From Mycobacterium gordonae (lineage in GTDB: Bacteria; Actinomycetota; Actinomycetes; Mycobacteriales; Mycobacteriaceae): a stretch of DNA of 64,000 nucleotides. The stretch is from positions 391,118-455,117 of the forward strand of contig NZ_LKTM01000001.1 in NCBI RefSeq assembly GCF_001417955.2, written 5' to 3'. The position numbers were made by a program, and so were the translations under genes. Below are positions 1 to 9,073 of the stretch, piece by piece. Within the stretch, counting starts at the first letter, position 1, and every line of letters begins with the position of its first letter. Below the pieces are notes generated by a model. That model was not told where the DNA came from. It did not search any database and saw nothing but the letters and a program-made list of their open reading frames with translations.

Positions 1-757
<757 letters not shown>

Positions 758-899
758 TCAAGCCCGTCGCGGCCGTAGAACTTTGTCGCGGTCTGCTAAC
801 GATTGGGATTCGGCCCCGAGACCCGTCGTCGTGGTCACTATCGGGTAACGAAAGGCCACCGGAAAGGCATCGCTGTCTTCCCGTCCGGCAACGAATGCG

Positions 900-1724
900 C
901 TAGGCGACCAGCCGACGCAAAAACGTTGACGCCGTGATGATCCCGACAATCGGCGCCAGCACCAGCACGATGACGTCCGCGAGGTGGAACGGGGTGCCGA
1001 TCAGCAGCGCGCGCAGCACGTCGACCTCGTAACTGAGCGGGTTGACCTTACTCAGTGCATGCAACCAGCCGGGCATCACATCAACCGGATACAGCGCGTT
1101 GGACGCGAAGAACAAGGGCATGGTGATGGCCTGGCCGATGCCCATCAATCGATCGCGGTTGCGTACCAGGCCGGCCAAAGTCATTGACAGGCAGGCGAAG
1201 AACGCGGCACCGAGCATGACGGCGGCCATCGCGCCCAGAATCCGCAGCGGATTGACGGTCAGTCCGATGCCCATCGCGTAGGCCAGTGCCAGCACGCCGA
1301 CGACCTGGGCCACCGACCGCACACCGGCCGCGAACGACTTGCCGGTGATCAGCGCCGACGCCGGCGCGGGTGTGACCATCAGCTTCGCCAGGACACCTGA
1401 GTCGCGGTCCCAGATGATCTGGATGCCATAGAAAATCGAGATGAACAGCGCCGACTGGGCGATGATCCCCGGCGCCAGAAACGCCTGATAGGACACGTTG
1501 CCGGTGTCGATGACACGCAGGTGGCTGAACGTGGTGCCGAAGATCAGCAGCCATAGCGCGGGCTGCACCATCCGCATGACCAGCTCGGTCCGGTCGTGCC
1601 GCAACTTCTGCAATTCCACGATCGCGAACGCGCCGACGCGGCTCAATGTTGCTCTGGCTCTGTCCAATCCGTGCGGAGCGCGGACCAGATCGACGGTATG
1701 CGGGTGGGTGTGATCAACCGACAC
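900..1724 (-). CDS. ABC-2 type efflux permease (DrrB-like)
   Basis: Membrane half of a drug or lipid exporter. After a polar N-terminus (PHGLDRARATLSRVGAFAIVELQKLRHDRTEL) come about six hydrophobic segments, including LWLLIFGTTF, the FLAPGIIAQSALF loop, VVGVLALAYAMGIGL and a C-terminal VIVLVLAPIVGIITAS. The FLAPGIIAQS sequence and the order of segments are typical of ABC-2/DrrB permeases. I place the start at GTG 1724, overlapping the ATPase gene by 11 bp; ATG 1811 in the same frame would give a 303-residue protein but requires about 100 bp of overlap. It is the last gene of the marR-ATPase-permease operon, so expression is probably under the MarR regulator. Substrate unknown. Confidence 0.85.
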   Translation of the reverse strand: MSVDHTHPHTVDLVRAPHGLDRARATLSRVGAFAIVELQKLRHDRTELVMRMVQPALWLLIFGTTFSHLRVIDTGNVSYQAFLAPGIIAQSALFISIFYGIQIIWDRDSGVLAKLMVTPAPASALITGKSFAAGVRSVAQVVGVLALAYAMGIGLTVNPLRILGAMAAVMLGAAFFACLSMTLAGLVRNRDRLMGIGQAITMPLFFASNALYPVDVMPGWLHALSKVNPLSYEVDVLRALLIGTPFHLADVIVLVLAPIVGIITASTFLRRLVA

Positions 1725-2514
1725 GGCGAGCAACCCTTCTGGCGGAACGGATTTGACGGATGTCGGCGGCGTCGTCGGTGAGGCCGGTTGCCGAGTAATG
1801 GCGGAAGACATCTTCGAGGGTGGCCTCCGGCGACACGGTCGCCTTCAACTCCTCGGGGGTTCCCACCGCCTGCAGCGCACCGTGATGCATCAGCGCGACC
1901 CGGTCGCACAGCGCGTCCGCCTCTTCCATGTAATGGGTGGTCAGCAGGACGGTCATGCCGAACTGCTCCTGCATCTTGCGGACCTGCGTCCACACACCGT
2001 CGCGTGCGATCGGATCCAGGCCGACGGTCGGTTCGTCCAGCACCAGCAGCGAGGGCCGGTTGACCAGGGCCTGGGCCACCTCGAGTCGACGCACCATACC
2101 CCCGGAGTAGCTCGATGCCAGCTTGTCGGCGACATCGAGCAGATCCATGGCCGCCAATGCCTGCTCAACGCGCTGGGTGCGCTCCGCGCGCGGGACGCCG
2201 TACAGCCGGGCGAACCACGTCACGTTCTGCCGGCCGGTCAACGCTGTCTCGATCGAAAGTTGTTGCGGCACATAACCGATGTTGCTGCGGATGTCGATCG
2301 TCTGGCTCCGCGCGTCCAGCCCGAAGACGCGCAGTTCGCCGTGCTGGACCGGTGCCAGCGTGGTCAGCACCCGCACCACTGTGGTCTTGCCGGCGCCATT
2401 GGGGCCCAACAGGCCCATCGTCTCGCCGGGGTGCACCGTGAAAGTCACATCGTCGACGGCCGTGTGCTGGCCGTAACGATAGGTCAGGTGCCGGCAGTCG
2501 ATCGCCTCGGTCAT
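1714..2514 (-). CDS. ABC transporter ATP-binding protein (DrrA-like)
   Basis: Cytoplasmic ATPase that powers the adjacent permease. Walker A GPNGAGKTT is at about 37-45, the Q-loop glutamine near 84, the signature YSGGM at about 136-140 and Walker B LLVLDEP at about 156-162, followed by the D-loop and the switch histidine in LTTHYMEE. The C-terminal extension (EATLEDVFRHYSATG...ARRVG) is typical of daunorubicin-resistance-type ATPases. ATG 2514 overlaps the marR stop codon by 4 bp (ATGA), implying translational coupling; ATG 2520 is also in frame. About 266 residues, normal for the family. The complex is probably a multidrug or lipid exporter, but the substrate cannot be read from sequence. 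Confidence 0.9.
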   Translation of the reverse strand: MTEAIDCRHLTYRYGQHTAVDDVTFTVHPGETMGLLGPNGAGKTTVVRVLTTLAPVQHGELRVFGLDARSQTIDIRSNIGYVPQQLSIETALTGRQNVTWFARLYGVPRAERTQRVEQALAAMDLLDVADKLASSYSGGMVRRLEVAQALVNRPSLLVLDEPTVGLDPIARDGVWTQVRKMQEQFGMTVLLTTHYMEEADALCDRVALMHHGALQAVGTPEELKATVSPEATLEDVFRHYSATGLTDDAADIRQIRSARRVARRVG

Positions 2515-2972
2515 GTGCATCGCTCCTGCAGCTTCCTGGTCATCTCCTCGAGCACCTCCAGCCCCTTGGCCAATACCCCGATCTGGTGGTCGTCAAGCTC
2601 GTCGAGCAGGTCGTGGAGGACCGCCCGGCGTGTGGCCGCGGTCGCGTCCATCACCTGCTGCGCCGAATCGGTCAGCCGCAACCGGCTCACCCGCCGGTCC
2701 GCCGGGTCCGCGGTCCGTTCCAGCAGTCCCGCGCAGGACAGCTTTGACACCAGGGTGGAGGCGGTGTTGGGCACCAGGCCCAACTCGGCGGCTGCGACGC
2801 TCACCGACACTCCTGGGCGCCGCGAGACCAGGCGCAACAGCTCGGCCTGCGATTCGGAGAGCTGGCCGGCCGGGTAGCCGGTGCCGGCTGCTCGCCGCAG
2901 CTGACGGCGGAACCTGCCCAGGATCCGCGGCACGTCAGCGGCCAGATCGGTTTTCGCGGTGTTCGTAGTCAC
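2511..2972 (-). CDS. MarR-family transcriptional regulator
   Basis: A 153-residue winged-helix regulator. The centre reads SESQAELLRLVSRRPGVSVSVAAAELGLVPNTASTLVSKLSCAGLLERTADPADRRVSRLRLT, the normal MarR recognition helix and DxRxxxLxLT wing. GTG 2972 is chosen because an operator and a promoter lie directly upstream. It is the first gene of an operon with the DrrA/DrrB-like transporter, so it most likely represses its own operon and responds to a compound that the pump exports. The ligand is unknown. Confidence 0.9.
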   Translation of the reverse strand: MTTNTAKTDLAADVPRILGRFRRQLRRAAGTGYPAGQLSESQAELLRLVSRRPGVSVSVAAAELGLVPNTASTLVSKLSCAGLLERTADPADRRVSRLRLTDSAQQVMDATAATRRAVLHDLLDELDDHQIGVLAKGLEVLEEMTRKLQERCT

Positions 2973-2982
2973 TTCAGCCCAT

Positions 2983-3005
2983 AATAGCTCTGTAGGCGAG
3001 CTATT
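2983..3005. promoter_or_regulatory. Candidate MarR operator
   Basis: Perfect inverted repeat with 8-bp arms AATAGCTC and GAGCTATT around a 7-bp spacer, 11 bp upstream of the marR start and overlapping the predicted -10 element. Position and symmetry fit autoregulation by the MarR dimer; binding is inferred. Confidence 0.6.
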
Positions 3006-3030
3006 TATTCCTGCGCATTACTTGACGCAA
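3002..3030 (-). promoter_or_regulatory. Candidate promoter of the marR-ABC operon
   Basis: On the minus strand TTGCGT (3030-3025) is followed after 17 bp by TAAATA (3007-3002), a good match to a housekeeping sigma promoter. The -10 element overlaps the palindromic operator, so a bound repressor would block RNA polymerase. Confidence 0.5.
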
Positions 3031-3060
3031 GGCCGATGCCGAGTTGTAGCCGGCGCACCC

Positions 3061-3549
3061 CTACAGCCGGCGCAACGTCACGTCCACGGCCGCGTGCTCA
3101 ATCGTTGCGGTCATGTAGGTACAGTGCGGCTGCCTGCGGCGATCCGTCGGCGAACCCGGGTTGAGCAGCCGCAGTCCGGTCGTTGTCGTGGTGTCCCACG
3201 GGATGTGGCTGTGGCCGAACACCAGCACGTCGGTGTCGGGATACAGCCGCGACATTCGCGCGTCGCGGCCCGCTGCGCCGCCTGTCTCGTGCACCACCGT
3301 GAAGCGCAGCCCGGCCAGGTCCGCGTCCGCGCGTTCGGGCAGCCGCGCGCGCAACTCGTCACCGTCGTTATTGCCCCAGCACGCGATCAATCGGCTGCAC
3401 CGCGCCTCGAGCCTGTCCAGCAGGTCCGGCGTCACCCAGTCACCGGCGTGGATGACGACGTCAGCCGTGGCGACCTCGTCCCAGACCTGCGCGGGCAGGT
3501 CTTTGGCGCGTTTCGGGACGTGGGTGTCGGTGATCAGAAGGAGCCGCAT
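3061..3549 (-). CDS. Calcineurin-like phosphoesterase (YfcE/MJ0936 type)
   Basis: A small (162-residue) metallophosphoesterase. The metal ligands are in order: DTH near the N-terminus (MRLLLITDTHVPKRA), HAGDW, the GNND motif, the histidine in FTVVHE, and GHSH followed by LNPGS. These are the signatures of the YfcE/MJ0936 family, whose members hydrolyse phosphodiesters in vitro with two bound metals; the natural substrate is usually unknown. It is transcribed divergently from htdZ across a 45-bp gap and away from marR. Nothing suggests it is broken. Confidence 0.88.
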   Translation of the reverse strand: MRLLLITDTHVPKRAKDLPAQVWDEVATADVVIHAGDWVTPDLLDRLEARCSRLIACWGNNDGDELRARLPERADADLAGLRFTVVHETGGAAGRDARMSRLYPDTDVLVFGHSHIPWDTTTTTGLRLLNPGSPTDRRRQPHCTYMTATIEHAAVDVTLRRL

Positions 3550-3594
3550 AAGTTCTATGCATACCCGGGCGCCATCAGGATCAGAGGAGAGACC

Positions 3595-4050
3595 ATGCGC
3601 ACCTTCGAGTCAGTCGCCGACCTCGCCGCCGCAGCGGGGGAAACCATCGGCCAGAGCGACTGGGTGACGATCAGCCAGGAAGAGGTCAACCTGTTCGCCG
3701 ACGCGACCGGTGACCACCAGTGGATCCACGTCGACCCGGAGAGGGCCGCGAAGGGGCCGTTCGGGACCACTATCGCCCATGGGTTCATGACCCTGTCGCT
3801 GCTCCCGCGGCTGCAGCACGACATGTACACCGTCAAGGGCATCAAACTGGCAATCAACTACGGCCTCAACAAAGTTCGCTTCCCGGCGCCGGTGCCGGTG
3901 GGGTCGCGGGTACGTGCGACAAGTTCGCTGGTCAGCGTCGACGACGTCGGCAACGGGGCCGTGCAGGCGATTGTTTCGACGACCGTCGAGATCGACGGCT
4001 CACCCAAGCCGGCGTGCGTGGCCGAAAGCATCGTCCGCTACATCACCTGA
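3595..4050 (+). CDS. htdZ: MaoC-like (R)-specific enoyl-CoA hydratase/dehydratase
   Basis: A 151-residue single hot-dog-fold hydratase, the same length as M. tuberculosis Rv0130 (HtdZ), which is reported to hydrate enoyl-CoA esters. The hydratase-2 motif is clear: LFADATGDHQWIHVDPERA...FGTTIAHGFMTLSL, with catalytic Asp and His in the D-x(4)-H element. ATG 3595 has the ribosome site AGAGGAGA and gives the family length; the upstream extension of the open frame is not used. It faces fadE1 convergently across a palindromic repeat. Probably acts in fatty-acid or mycolate precursor metabolism. Confidence 0.93.
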   Translation: MRTFESVADLAAAAGETIGQSDWVTISQEEVNLFADATGDHQWIHVDPERAAKGPFGTTIAHGFMTLSLLPRLQHDMYTVKGIKLAINYGLNKVRFPAPVPVGSRVRATSSLVSVDDVGNGAVQAIVSTTVEIDGSPKPACVAESIVRYIT

Positions 4051-4080
4051 CCCTCGCGAGCAGACGGCCACCTCCCTTGC

Positions 4081-4140
4081 GCGAGCAGACACAAACTCGC
4101 ACGCGGAAGCCCGAAATAGTGCGATTTCGCGTCTGCTCGC
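4081..4140. repeat. Dispersed palindromic repeat, family A, copy 1
   Basis: Inverted repeat with 22-bp arms (4081-4102 and 4119-4140) matching at about 18 positions. Each arm begins GCGAGCAGAC and ends TCGCAC. A further GCGAGCAGAC fragment lies at about 4056. It sits between the convergent htdZ and fadE1 genes and could form a terminator hairpin on either strand. The same sequence recurs at 49939-50006. Confidence 0.75.
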
Positions 4141-4155
4141 GGGGAACGGCGACCC

Positions 4156-5502
4156 CTAGAACTCGGCGATGGAGTGCTCCAGCCGGGCGGCCAGCCGGGC
4201 CTCCGCTTCCGCTTTGCGCGTCGGGATGTGCTGGGACGGGAAAGGTGTTGTCACGGGCTGATATTCGCGAAGCGTGCGACGGGCCACGGTCATCTTGTGC
4301 AACTCCGTCGCGCCGTCGGCGATGCCCAGCGACTCGGCGGCCACCAGCATCTTGACGAACGGCATCTCGTCGGACACCCCGAGCGCGCCGTGCAGGTGCA
4401 GGGCGCGCTGCGCGACATCGTGCAGCACCTGAGGCATCGCGACCTTCACTGCCGCGATGTCGCGACGCACCTTCTGGTAGTCGTGGTGTTTGTCGATCAG
4501 CCACGCGGTGCGCAGCACCAGCAGCCGGAACTGCTCGATCTGGATCCAGCTGTCGGCGATCTTCTCCTGAGTCATCTGGAAGTCGGACAGCCGCCCGTGC
4601 CGGGTCTGACGGGACACGGCGCGCTCACACATCATGTCGAAGGCGCGGCGCGCCAGCGCAATTGTGCGCATCGCGTGATGAATGCGGCCGCCACCGAGGC
4701 GGGTCTGCGCGATCATGAACGCCTGCCCCTCGCCGCCGAGGACATGATCGGCGGGCACCCGCACGTCGCGATAGCGAACGTAGCCGTGGGTGGCGCGCTT
4801 GGATGATTCGGCTCCCACGCCGACGTTGCGGATGATCTCGATGCCGGGCGTCTCGGCCGGCACGATGAACAACGACATCTTCTCGTACGTGCGGCCCTCC
4901 GGGTTCGTGACGGCCATGACGATGAAGAACGACGCATGTTTGGCGTTGGTGGAGAACCACTTCTCGCCGTTGATGATCCAGTCGTCTCCGTCACGGGTGG
5001 CCGAGGTGACGAACAGTCCCGGGTCCGAACCGCCCTGCGGTTCGGTCATCGAATAGCAGGAGGTGATTTCACCGTCCAGCAACGGCTGCAGGTAACGCGC
5101 CTTCTGCTGCTCGGTGCCGAACAGGGCCAGAATCTCGGCGTTGCCCGAATCCGGTGCCTGACAACCGAATACCGACGGCGCCCAGCGGGAACGCCCGAGA
5201 ATCTCGTTGAGCAGCGCCAGTTTGACCTGACCGAAGCCCTGCCCGCCGAGTTCGGGACGCAGGTGGGCGGCCCACAGTCCCTGCTCCTTGACCCGCTGCT
5301 GCAACGGCCGCAGGACCGCCATCATCTCGGCGTTCTGCTTGTCGTACGGGTCCAGCGCAACGAGATCGAGCGGTTCGAGTTCCTCGACCATGAATTTCTC
5401 GACCCAGTCCAGCTTTGCCTGGTATTCCGGGTCCGTTTCGAAATCCCACACGGTTGGCCACCGTTCCCCGGCGCACCGTCGCGCCGGCATCGTTTGAGTC
5501 AC
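4156..5502 (-). CDS. fadE1: Acyl-CoA dehydrogenase FadE1 (ACAD10/11-like)
   Basis: FAD-dependent acyl-CoA dehydrogenase of 448 residues, close to the 447 of Rv0131c. An N-terminal helical domain is followed by the flavin-contact motif YSMTEPQGGSDP, the middle beta-domain (GEKWFSTNAKHASFFIVMA) and the C-terminal helical domain with ARRAFDMMCERAVSRQT and HLHGALGVSDEMPF. The usual catalytic-glutamate motif YEGT is replaced by IADGATELHK, as in the ACAD10/11-like branch, which is linked in other organisms to 4-hydroxyacyl-CoA metabolism. Its substrate is therefore uncertain. The gene lies 12 bp downstream of fgd2 on the same strand and probably shares its transcript. Confidence 0.92.
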   Translation of the reverse strand: MTQTMPARRCAGERWPTVWDFETDPEYQAKLDWVEKFMVEELEPLDLVALDPYDKQNAEMMAVLRPLQQRVKEQGLWAAHLRPELGGQGFGQVKLALLNEILGRSRWAPSVFGCQAPDSGNAEILALFGTEQQKARYLQPLLDGEITSCYSMTEPQGGSDPGLFVTSATRDGDDWIINGEKWFSTNAKHASFFIVMAVTNPEGRTYEKMSLFIVPAETPGIEIIRNVGVGAESSKRATHGYVRYRDVRVPADHVLGGEGQAFMIAQTRLGGGRIHHAMRTIALARRAFDMMCERAVSRQTRHGRLSDFQMTQEKIADSWIQIEQFRLLVLRTAWLIDKHHDYQKVRRDIAAVKVAMPQVLHDVAQRALHLHGALGVSDEMPFVKMLVAAESLGIADGATELHKMTVARRTLREYQPVTTPFPSQHIPTRKAEAEARLAARLEHSIAEF

Positions 5503-5514
5503 ACCATCGTAGGA

Positions 5515-6597
5515 TCAGCGCAGTTTGGGCAGCACGCTGGTGCGGTAGAACTCGATCGCGGCCGCGGGATCTTGCTGCGGGAAGTGCAGAAACGGCACCG
5601 CACCCGCGTCGAGAACCGATTGCACCGCCTTGATGTGGGTGGCGGCGTCGGTGCCCACCGCCCAGTTGGCCAGCACCTTGTCCGTGGGGTTCGAGTCGGC
5701 GGCGCGCTGGATCTCGACGGGGTTGGGCTGATCGACGGCGCCGGCAGTGAATCGCCACAGGGCCGCGGCGCGCGCCGCCGCCGCACCGTCACCGACGACG
5801 GCGAACAACTCGGCACGCTTGCCCAGGGTGGCCGGGTTGCGGCCGGCCTGCTGTGCGCCCGCGTTGAAAGCGGCCAGCAGCTCGGCGTTCTTGATGTCAG
5901 GAGCCTGGGCGATCCACCCGTCGCCGTATCGGCCGGCCAGGGTGGCGCTCCTGGGTCCGCCGGCGGCCACGAAGATCGGCGGCGGCGTGGCCGGGACGTC
6001 GTACAGCTTCAGCGCATTGGTCTGAAAGTACTTTCCCGCGAACGAGACTCGCTCACCGCTCCACAACTGGCGGATCAGGTCGATCGCCTCCGCCAACCGG
6101 TCGTGGCGCTCGACGTAGTTGCCGTAGGTGTTGGTGGCGGCCTGCTCGTTGAGTCGCTCGCCGGTGCCCACGCCCAGAAACACCCGCCCCGGACTCAGGA
6201 TGGCCAGCGACGCGAACGCCTGTGCCACCGTTGCCGGGTGGTAGCGATAGGTCGGGCAGGTCACCCCGGTGCCGAACGAGATCGCGCTTGTGCTGTTTCC
6301 CACCAGTGCCAGCGTCAGCCACGGGAACATGGAGTGGCCCTGGTTGTCCTGCCACGGCTGGAGATGATCGCTGGCCCAGACATATTGGAAACCGGCCCGT
6401 TCGGCCGCCTGCGCCTGCGCGACCAGCTGATCGGTGCGGAACTGCTCGTGCGACAACACGAATCCGACACCCCGCGGCTGCGCCGGACCTGCCGGGGCGT
6501 TGCCGCCGCCGGACTGGCAACCCGACAGACCGGTGGCCGCGGCGATGCCGACCCCGGCGGCCAACTGCGCCACGCCCCGTCTCGAGATACCGGTCAT
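5515..6597 (-). CDS. fgd2: F420-dependent hydroxymycolic acid dehydrogenase (Fgd2/fHMAD type)
   Basis: A luciferase-like F420 enzyme of 360 residues, equal to Rv0132c, which is reported to oxidise hydroxymycolates to ketomycolates in the cell wall. The N-terminus carries a twin-arginine pair (SRRGVAQLAAG), a short hydrophobic core and a lipobox LSGC with Cys27, so an exported lipoprotein is expected. The LLM fold is visible in FQYVWASDHLQPW, TGVTCPTYRYHPATVAQAFASL and GRVFLGVGTGERLNE. Its neighbour is fadE1, and fbpC is nearby, which fits a role in mycolate processing. ATG 6597 is the only start that includes the export signal. Confidence 0.92.
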   Translation of the reverse strand: MTGISRRGVAQLAAGVGIAAATGLSGCQSGGGNAPAGPAQPRGVGFVLSHEQFRTDQLVAQAQAAERAGFQYVWASDHLQPWQDNQGHSMFPWLTLALVGNSTSAISFGTGVTCPTYRYHPATVAQAFASLAILSPGRVFLGVGTGERLNEQAATNTYGNYVERHDRLAEAIDLIRQLWSGERVSFAGKYFQTNALKLYDVPATPPPIFVAAGGPRSATLAGRYGDGWIAQAPDIKNAELLAAFNAGAQQAGRNPATLGKRAELFAVVGDGAAAARAAALWRFTAGAVDQPNPVEIQRAADSNPTDKVLANWAVGTDAATHIKAVQSVLDAGAVPFLHFPQQDPAAAIEFYRTSVLPKLR

Positions 6598-6673
6598 CGC
6601 ATCCGAATACCCTTGCCCCTCGTCGTCACACCTTCATGCAAGAGGCTGGCGCGCCCCGCGCGACGCACCTACC

Positions 6674-7288
6674 GTGAGTGACGTGACTCCACAGGCGCGT
6701 CCGGCGCAAAGAGCTGATGTCCGCGAGTTGGGCCGAACCCTGGGCCGCGCATTCTTCGACGATCCGGTCACGATGTGGATCCTGCCCGACGACGACGCGC
6801 GGCGGAAGCACATGGGCCGGGTGTTCGCCACCATGACCCGCCACCACCATCTGCCCCGCGGCGGCGTGGAGGTGGCCTGCGATGGACCCGGCATCGGTGC
6901 GGCGGCGCTGTGGGATCCGCCGAATCAATGGAAGGAGTCGCGCTGGGCGGAACTGGCTCAGCTGCCCACCTTCCTGTGGGCGTTCGGCGCGCGATCCAAC
7001 CGGGGGCGCCTGTTGCAGGAAATCATGAAACGCGAGCATCCGGAAGAACCGCACTGGTACCTGGCCGTCATCGGCAGCGACCCAGACGTTCGCGGCCGGG
7101 GCTTCGGACAGGTGCTGATGCGGTCCCGGCTGCAGCGTTGCGACGCCGAGTACTGCCCCGCCTACCTGGAGTCGTCCAAGTCCGAAAATGTGCCCTATTA
7201 CGAGCGTTTCGGTTTCCGGGTGACCGGGGAGATCACGCTTCCCGGCGGTGGTCCTACGCTGTGGCCGATGTGGCGCGATCCGCAGTGA
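6674..7288 (+). CDS. GNAT-family N-acetyltransferase (Rv0133-like)
   Basis: A 204-residue GNAT acetyltransferase. The acetyl-CoA pyrophosphate loop is DVRGRGFGQVLMRS, and the C-terminal motif ENVPYYERFGFRVTGEITLPGGGP is the usual GNAT tail. GTG 6674 gives VSDVTPQARPAQRADV and fits the family length; the open frame extends further upstream into fgd2 antisense and is not used. Acceptor unknown. Its stop overlaps the start of the next SDR gene by 4 bp, so the two are co-translated. Confidence 0.9.
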   Translation: MSDVTPQARPAQRADVRELGRTLGRAFFDDPVTMWILPDDDARRKHMGRVFATMTRHHHLPRGGVEVACDGPGIGAAALWDPPNQWKESRWAELAQLPTFLWAFGARSNRGRLLQEIMKREHPEEPHWYLAVIGSDPDVRGRGFGQVLMRSRLQRCDAEYCPAYLESSKSENVPYYERFGFRVTGEITLPGGGPTLWPMWRDPQ

Positions 7289-8043
7289 CCGCGCAGTTTG
7301 CCGACAAGACCGCGTTCATCACCGGCGCAGCAGCCGGACTGGGGCGTGCTTTCGCCCGGGCGCTGACCGCCCGCGGAGCCAACGCCGTGATCGCCGACAT
7401 CGATACCGCGAGTGCCGGCCAGACGGCCGCCGAACTGACATCACAAGGCGCCAGCGCGATCGCGGTGCCCTGCGACGTCGCCGACGAGCACCAGGTCGAG
7501 GCCGCAGTGGCGGCATCGGTCGAAACATACGGCGGCATAGACATTCTCATCAACAACGCCGGCCGGCATCTGATGAAGTACAACCAACCGTTCGGCGCCC
7601 TGTCCCGCGACGACGTGCGCGGGATGTTCGACGTGAACGTGATGGGCGTGATCAATTGCACTCTGGCGTGCCGTGATTCGATGCGCGACCGCGGGGGCGG
7701 GGTGGTGCTGAACATGTCGTCGACGGCCGGCTACGCCAGCAGCACGCCGTATGGGGTCTCCAAGCTCGCGGTGCGCGGTTTGACGGTCGCCTTTGCCTCC
7801 GAACTCTCGCCGGATCTGATCCGCGTCAACGCGATTGCGCCCGGGCTGACCAACACCGAGAGCGCGCTTGCCGATGTGCCGCGTTCGCTGGTCGAGGATT
7901 ACGTGCATGGTCTGCAGTTGGTGCACCGGATCTGCACGATGGACGACGTGGTGGCCGCGATGCTCTACCTGTGTTCGGACGCGGCGTCATTCGTCACCGG
8001 CGAAACCCTCAAACTCAGCGGCGGTTACCCGTTGTCGGTGTGA
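7285..8043 (+). CDS. Short-chain dehydrogenase/reductase
   Basis: A classical SDR of about 252 residues. The NAD(P) motif is GAAAGLG in TAFITGAAAGLGRAF, followed by DIDTASAGQ, NNAG, the catalytic serine in NMSSTAGY and YGVSK. The C-terminal LKLSGGYPLSV closes the fold. GTG 7285 overlaps the stop of the acetyltransferase gene (GTGA); GTG codons at 7261 and 7270 are in frame but less likely. Substrate unknown. I do not recall this SDR at this place in M. tuberculosis, so it looks like an insertion next to Rv0133. Confidence 0.88.
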   Translation: MTAQFADKTAFITGAAAGLGRAFARALTARGANAVIADIDTASAGQTAAELTSQGASAIAVPCDVADEHQVEAAVAASVETYGGIDILINNAGRHLMKYNQPFGALSRDDVRGMFDVNVMGVINCTLACRDSMRDRGGGVVLNMSSTAGYASSTPYGVSKLAVRGLTVAFASELSPDLIRVNAIAPGLTNTESALADVPRSLVEDYVHGLQLVHRICTMDDVVAAMLYLCSDAASFVTGETLKLSGGYPLSV

Positions 8044-8083
8044 CCGGGGTTTAACTCGCAGGCCGCTGGGAAATTACCCGGCT

Positions 8084-8386
8084 ATGGATACCGGCCCCGG
8101 CGACACTCTGGACCCGAGCGAGTCCACCGACTCCGACGAGGTGCGCAACGACGACGGCGACACCGTTGTCGATCCGCCCGAGGGCTGGAGTGAGGCCGAC
8201 AAATTCGGCATGACCGCGCGAGAAGAGCGGGAGGGGGAGTCGCTTGACCAGCGCCTCGCCGAGGAGGAGCCGGACGTCATCCCGGATGTCGAGCCACCCG
8301 ACGTGACCCCTGGCCGCGCGCACCGTGGCCAGATCGACGGCACACCGGAAGACGGCGACTCGCTGTTCGAAGTCGTCGACGACTGA
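8084..8386 (+). CDS. Small acidic protein (DUF5709-like)
   Basis: A 100-residue protein with well over a third Asp and Glu and no membrane segment or signal peptide. The core SDEVRNDDGDTVVDPPEGW is the signature I associate with DUF5709 proteins of actinobacteria, whose function is unknown. It starts at ATG 8084 and ends immediately before the stop of the convergent TetR gene. Probably soluble and partly disordered. Confidence 0.75.
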   Translation: MDTGPGDTLDPSESTDSDEVRNDDGDTVVDPPEGWSEADKFGMTAREEREGESLDQRLAEEEPDVIPDVEPPDVTPGRAHRGQIDGTPEDGDSLFEVVDD

Positions 8387-9073
8387 TCAGGGTTCGCTCT
8401 TCCACGACGCAACGCCGATGGTGATCATGCGGAGCTGTTTGACCGCGATCCGGTGAATCTCCTCGAGGGCTTCCGTGCTCTGGGCGTCTTCGATCGCCTC
8501 GGCGGTGACGATCATCGCGTTGACGAACAGACTCGCCAGGACGTTGAGATCCTCGGTGCTCCATTCGTTGAGCCGCGGGAAGCGCGCCAGGTCGGTGGCC
8601 AGCTCCGAGACGATCAGCCGGATCTCGGTGCGGATCGCGTACCGCAGTACGGACACGCCAGTGGAGCGCTCGCGGGAGATGAAGCGCCAGTGCTCGCGCT
8701 GGTCCGCGACGCTGCCGATCAGGATCTCCACCGATGACTCGATGACCCGGCTGGGGTCCAGCTTGCCGGCACGGGCGCCGCGCAGCGTGTCGCGCAGGCT
8801 GCGGAACGATTCGTCGATCAGGACCAGGCCGAGGGCCTCCATCGACTCGAAGTGGCGGTAGAAGGCCGCGGGGACGATCCCGGCTTCGCGGGTCACCTCG
8901 CGCAGGCTCAGCCCACTGAAACTGCGGTCGTTCAGCGCCTTGAGCGCCGCGGCGATGATCGCCCGCCGGGTCGCTTCCTTGCGTTCCTCACGCGAGGGCG
9001 TGTCACGGGTGCTTTCGCGGCCCCGTTCCCGGCTCGACCGCCGCGGGTGTGAGCTAGGAGTACGACTGTTCAC
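8387..9073 (-). CDS. TetR-family regulator (DesT-like by context)
   Basis: Regulator of about 228 residues. The helix-turn-helix is LSLREVTREAGIVPAAFYRHFESMEAL, preceded by a charged arm SREERKEATRRAIIAAALKAL. It is divergent from an iron-sulfur reductase and a DesA3-like desaturase, the arrangement of Pseudomonas DesT with desCB, where DesT senses acyl-CoA saturation. GTG 9073 is the last usable start before the HTH. It lies inside a perfect palindrome, so the mRNA may be leaderless and binding would block both the promoter and the start codon. Control of the desaturase pair is inferred from layout. Confidence 0.88.
   Translation of the reverse strand: MNSRTPSSHPRRSSRERGRESTRDTPSREERKEATRRAIIAAALKALNDRSFSGLSLREVTREAGIVPAAFYRHFESMEALGLVLIDESFRSLRDTLRGARAGKLDPSRVIESSVEILIGSVADQREHWRFISRERSTGVSVLRYAIRTEIRLIVSELATDLARFPRLNEWSTEDLNVLASLFVNAMIVTAEAIEDAQSTEALEEIHRIAVKQLRMITIGVASWKSEP

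Noticed and set aside
4936..6681. 581-codon open frame on the plus strand
   Set aside because: Antisense to fadE1 and fgd2.
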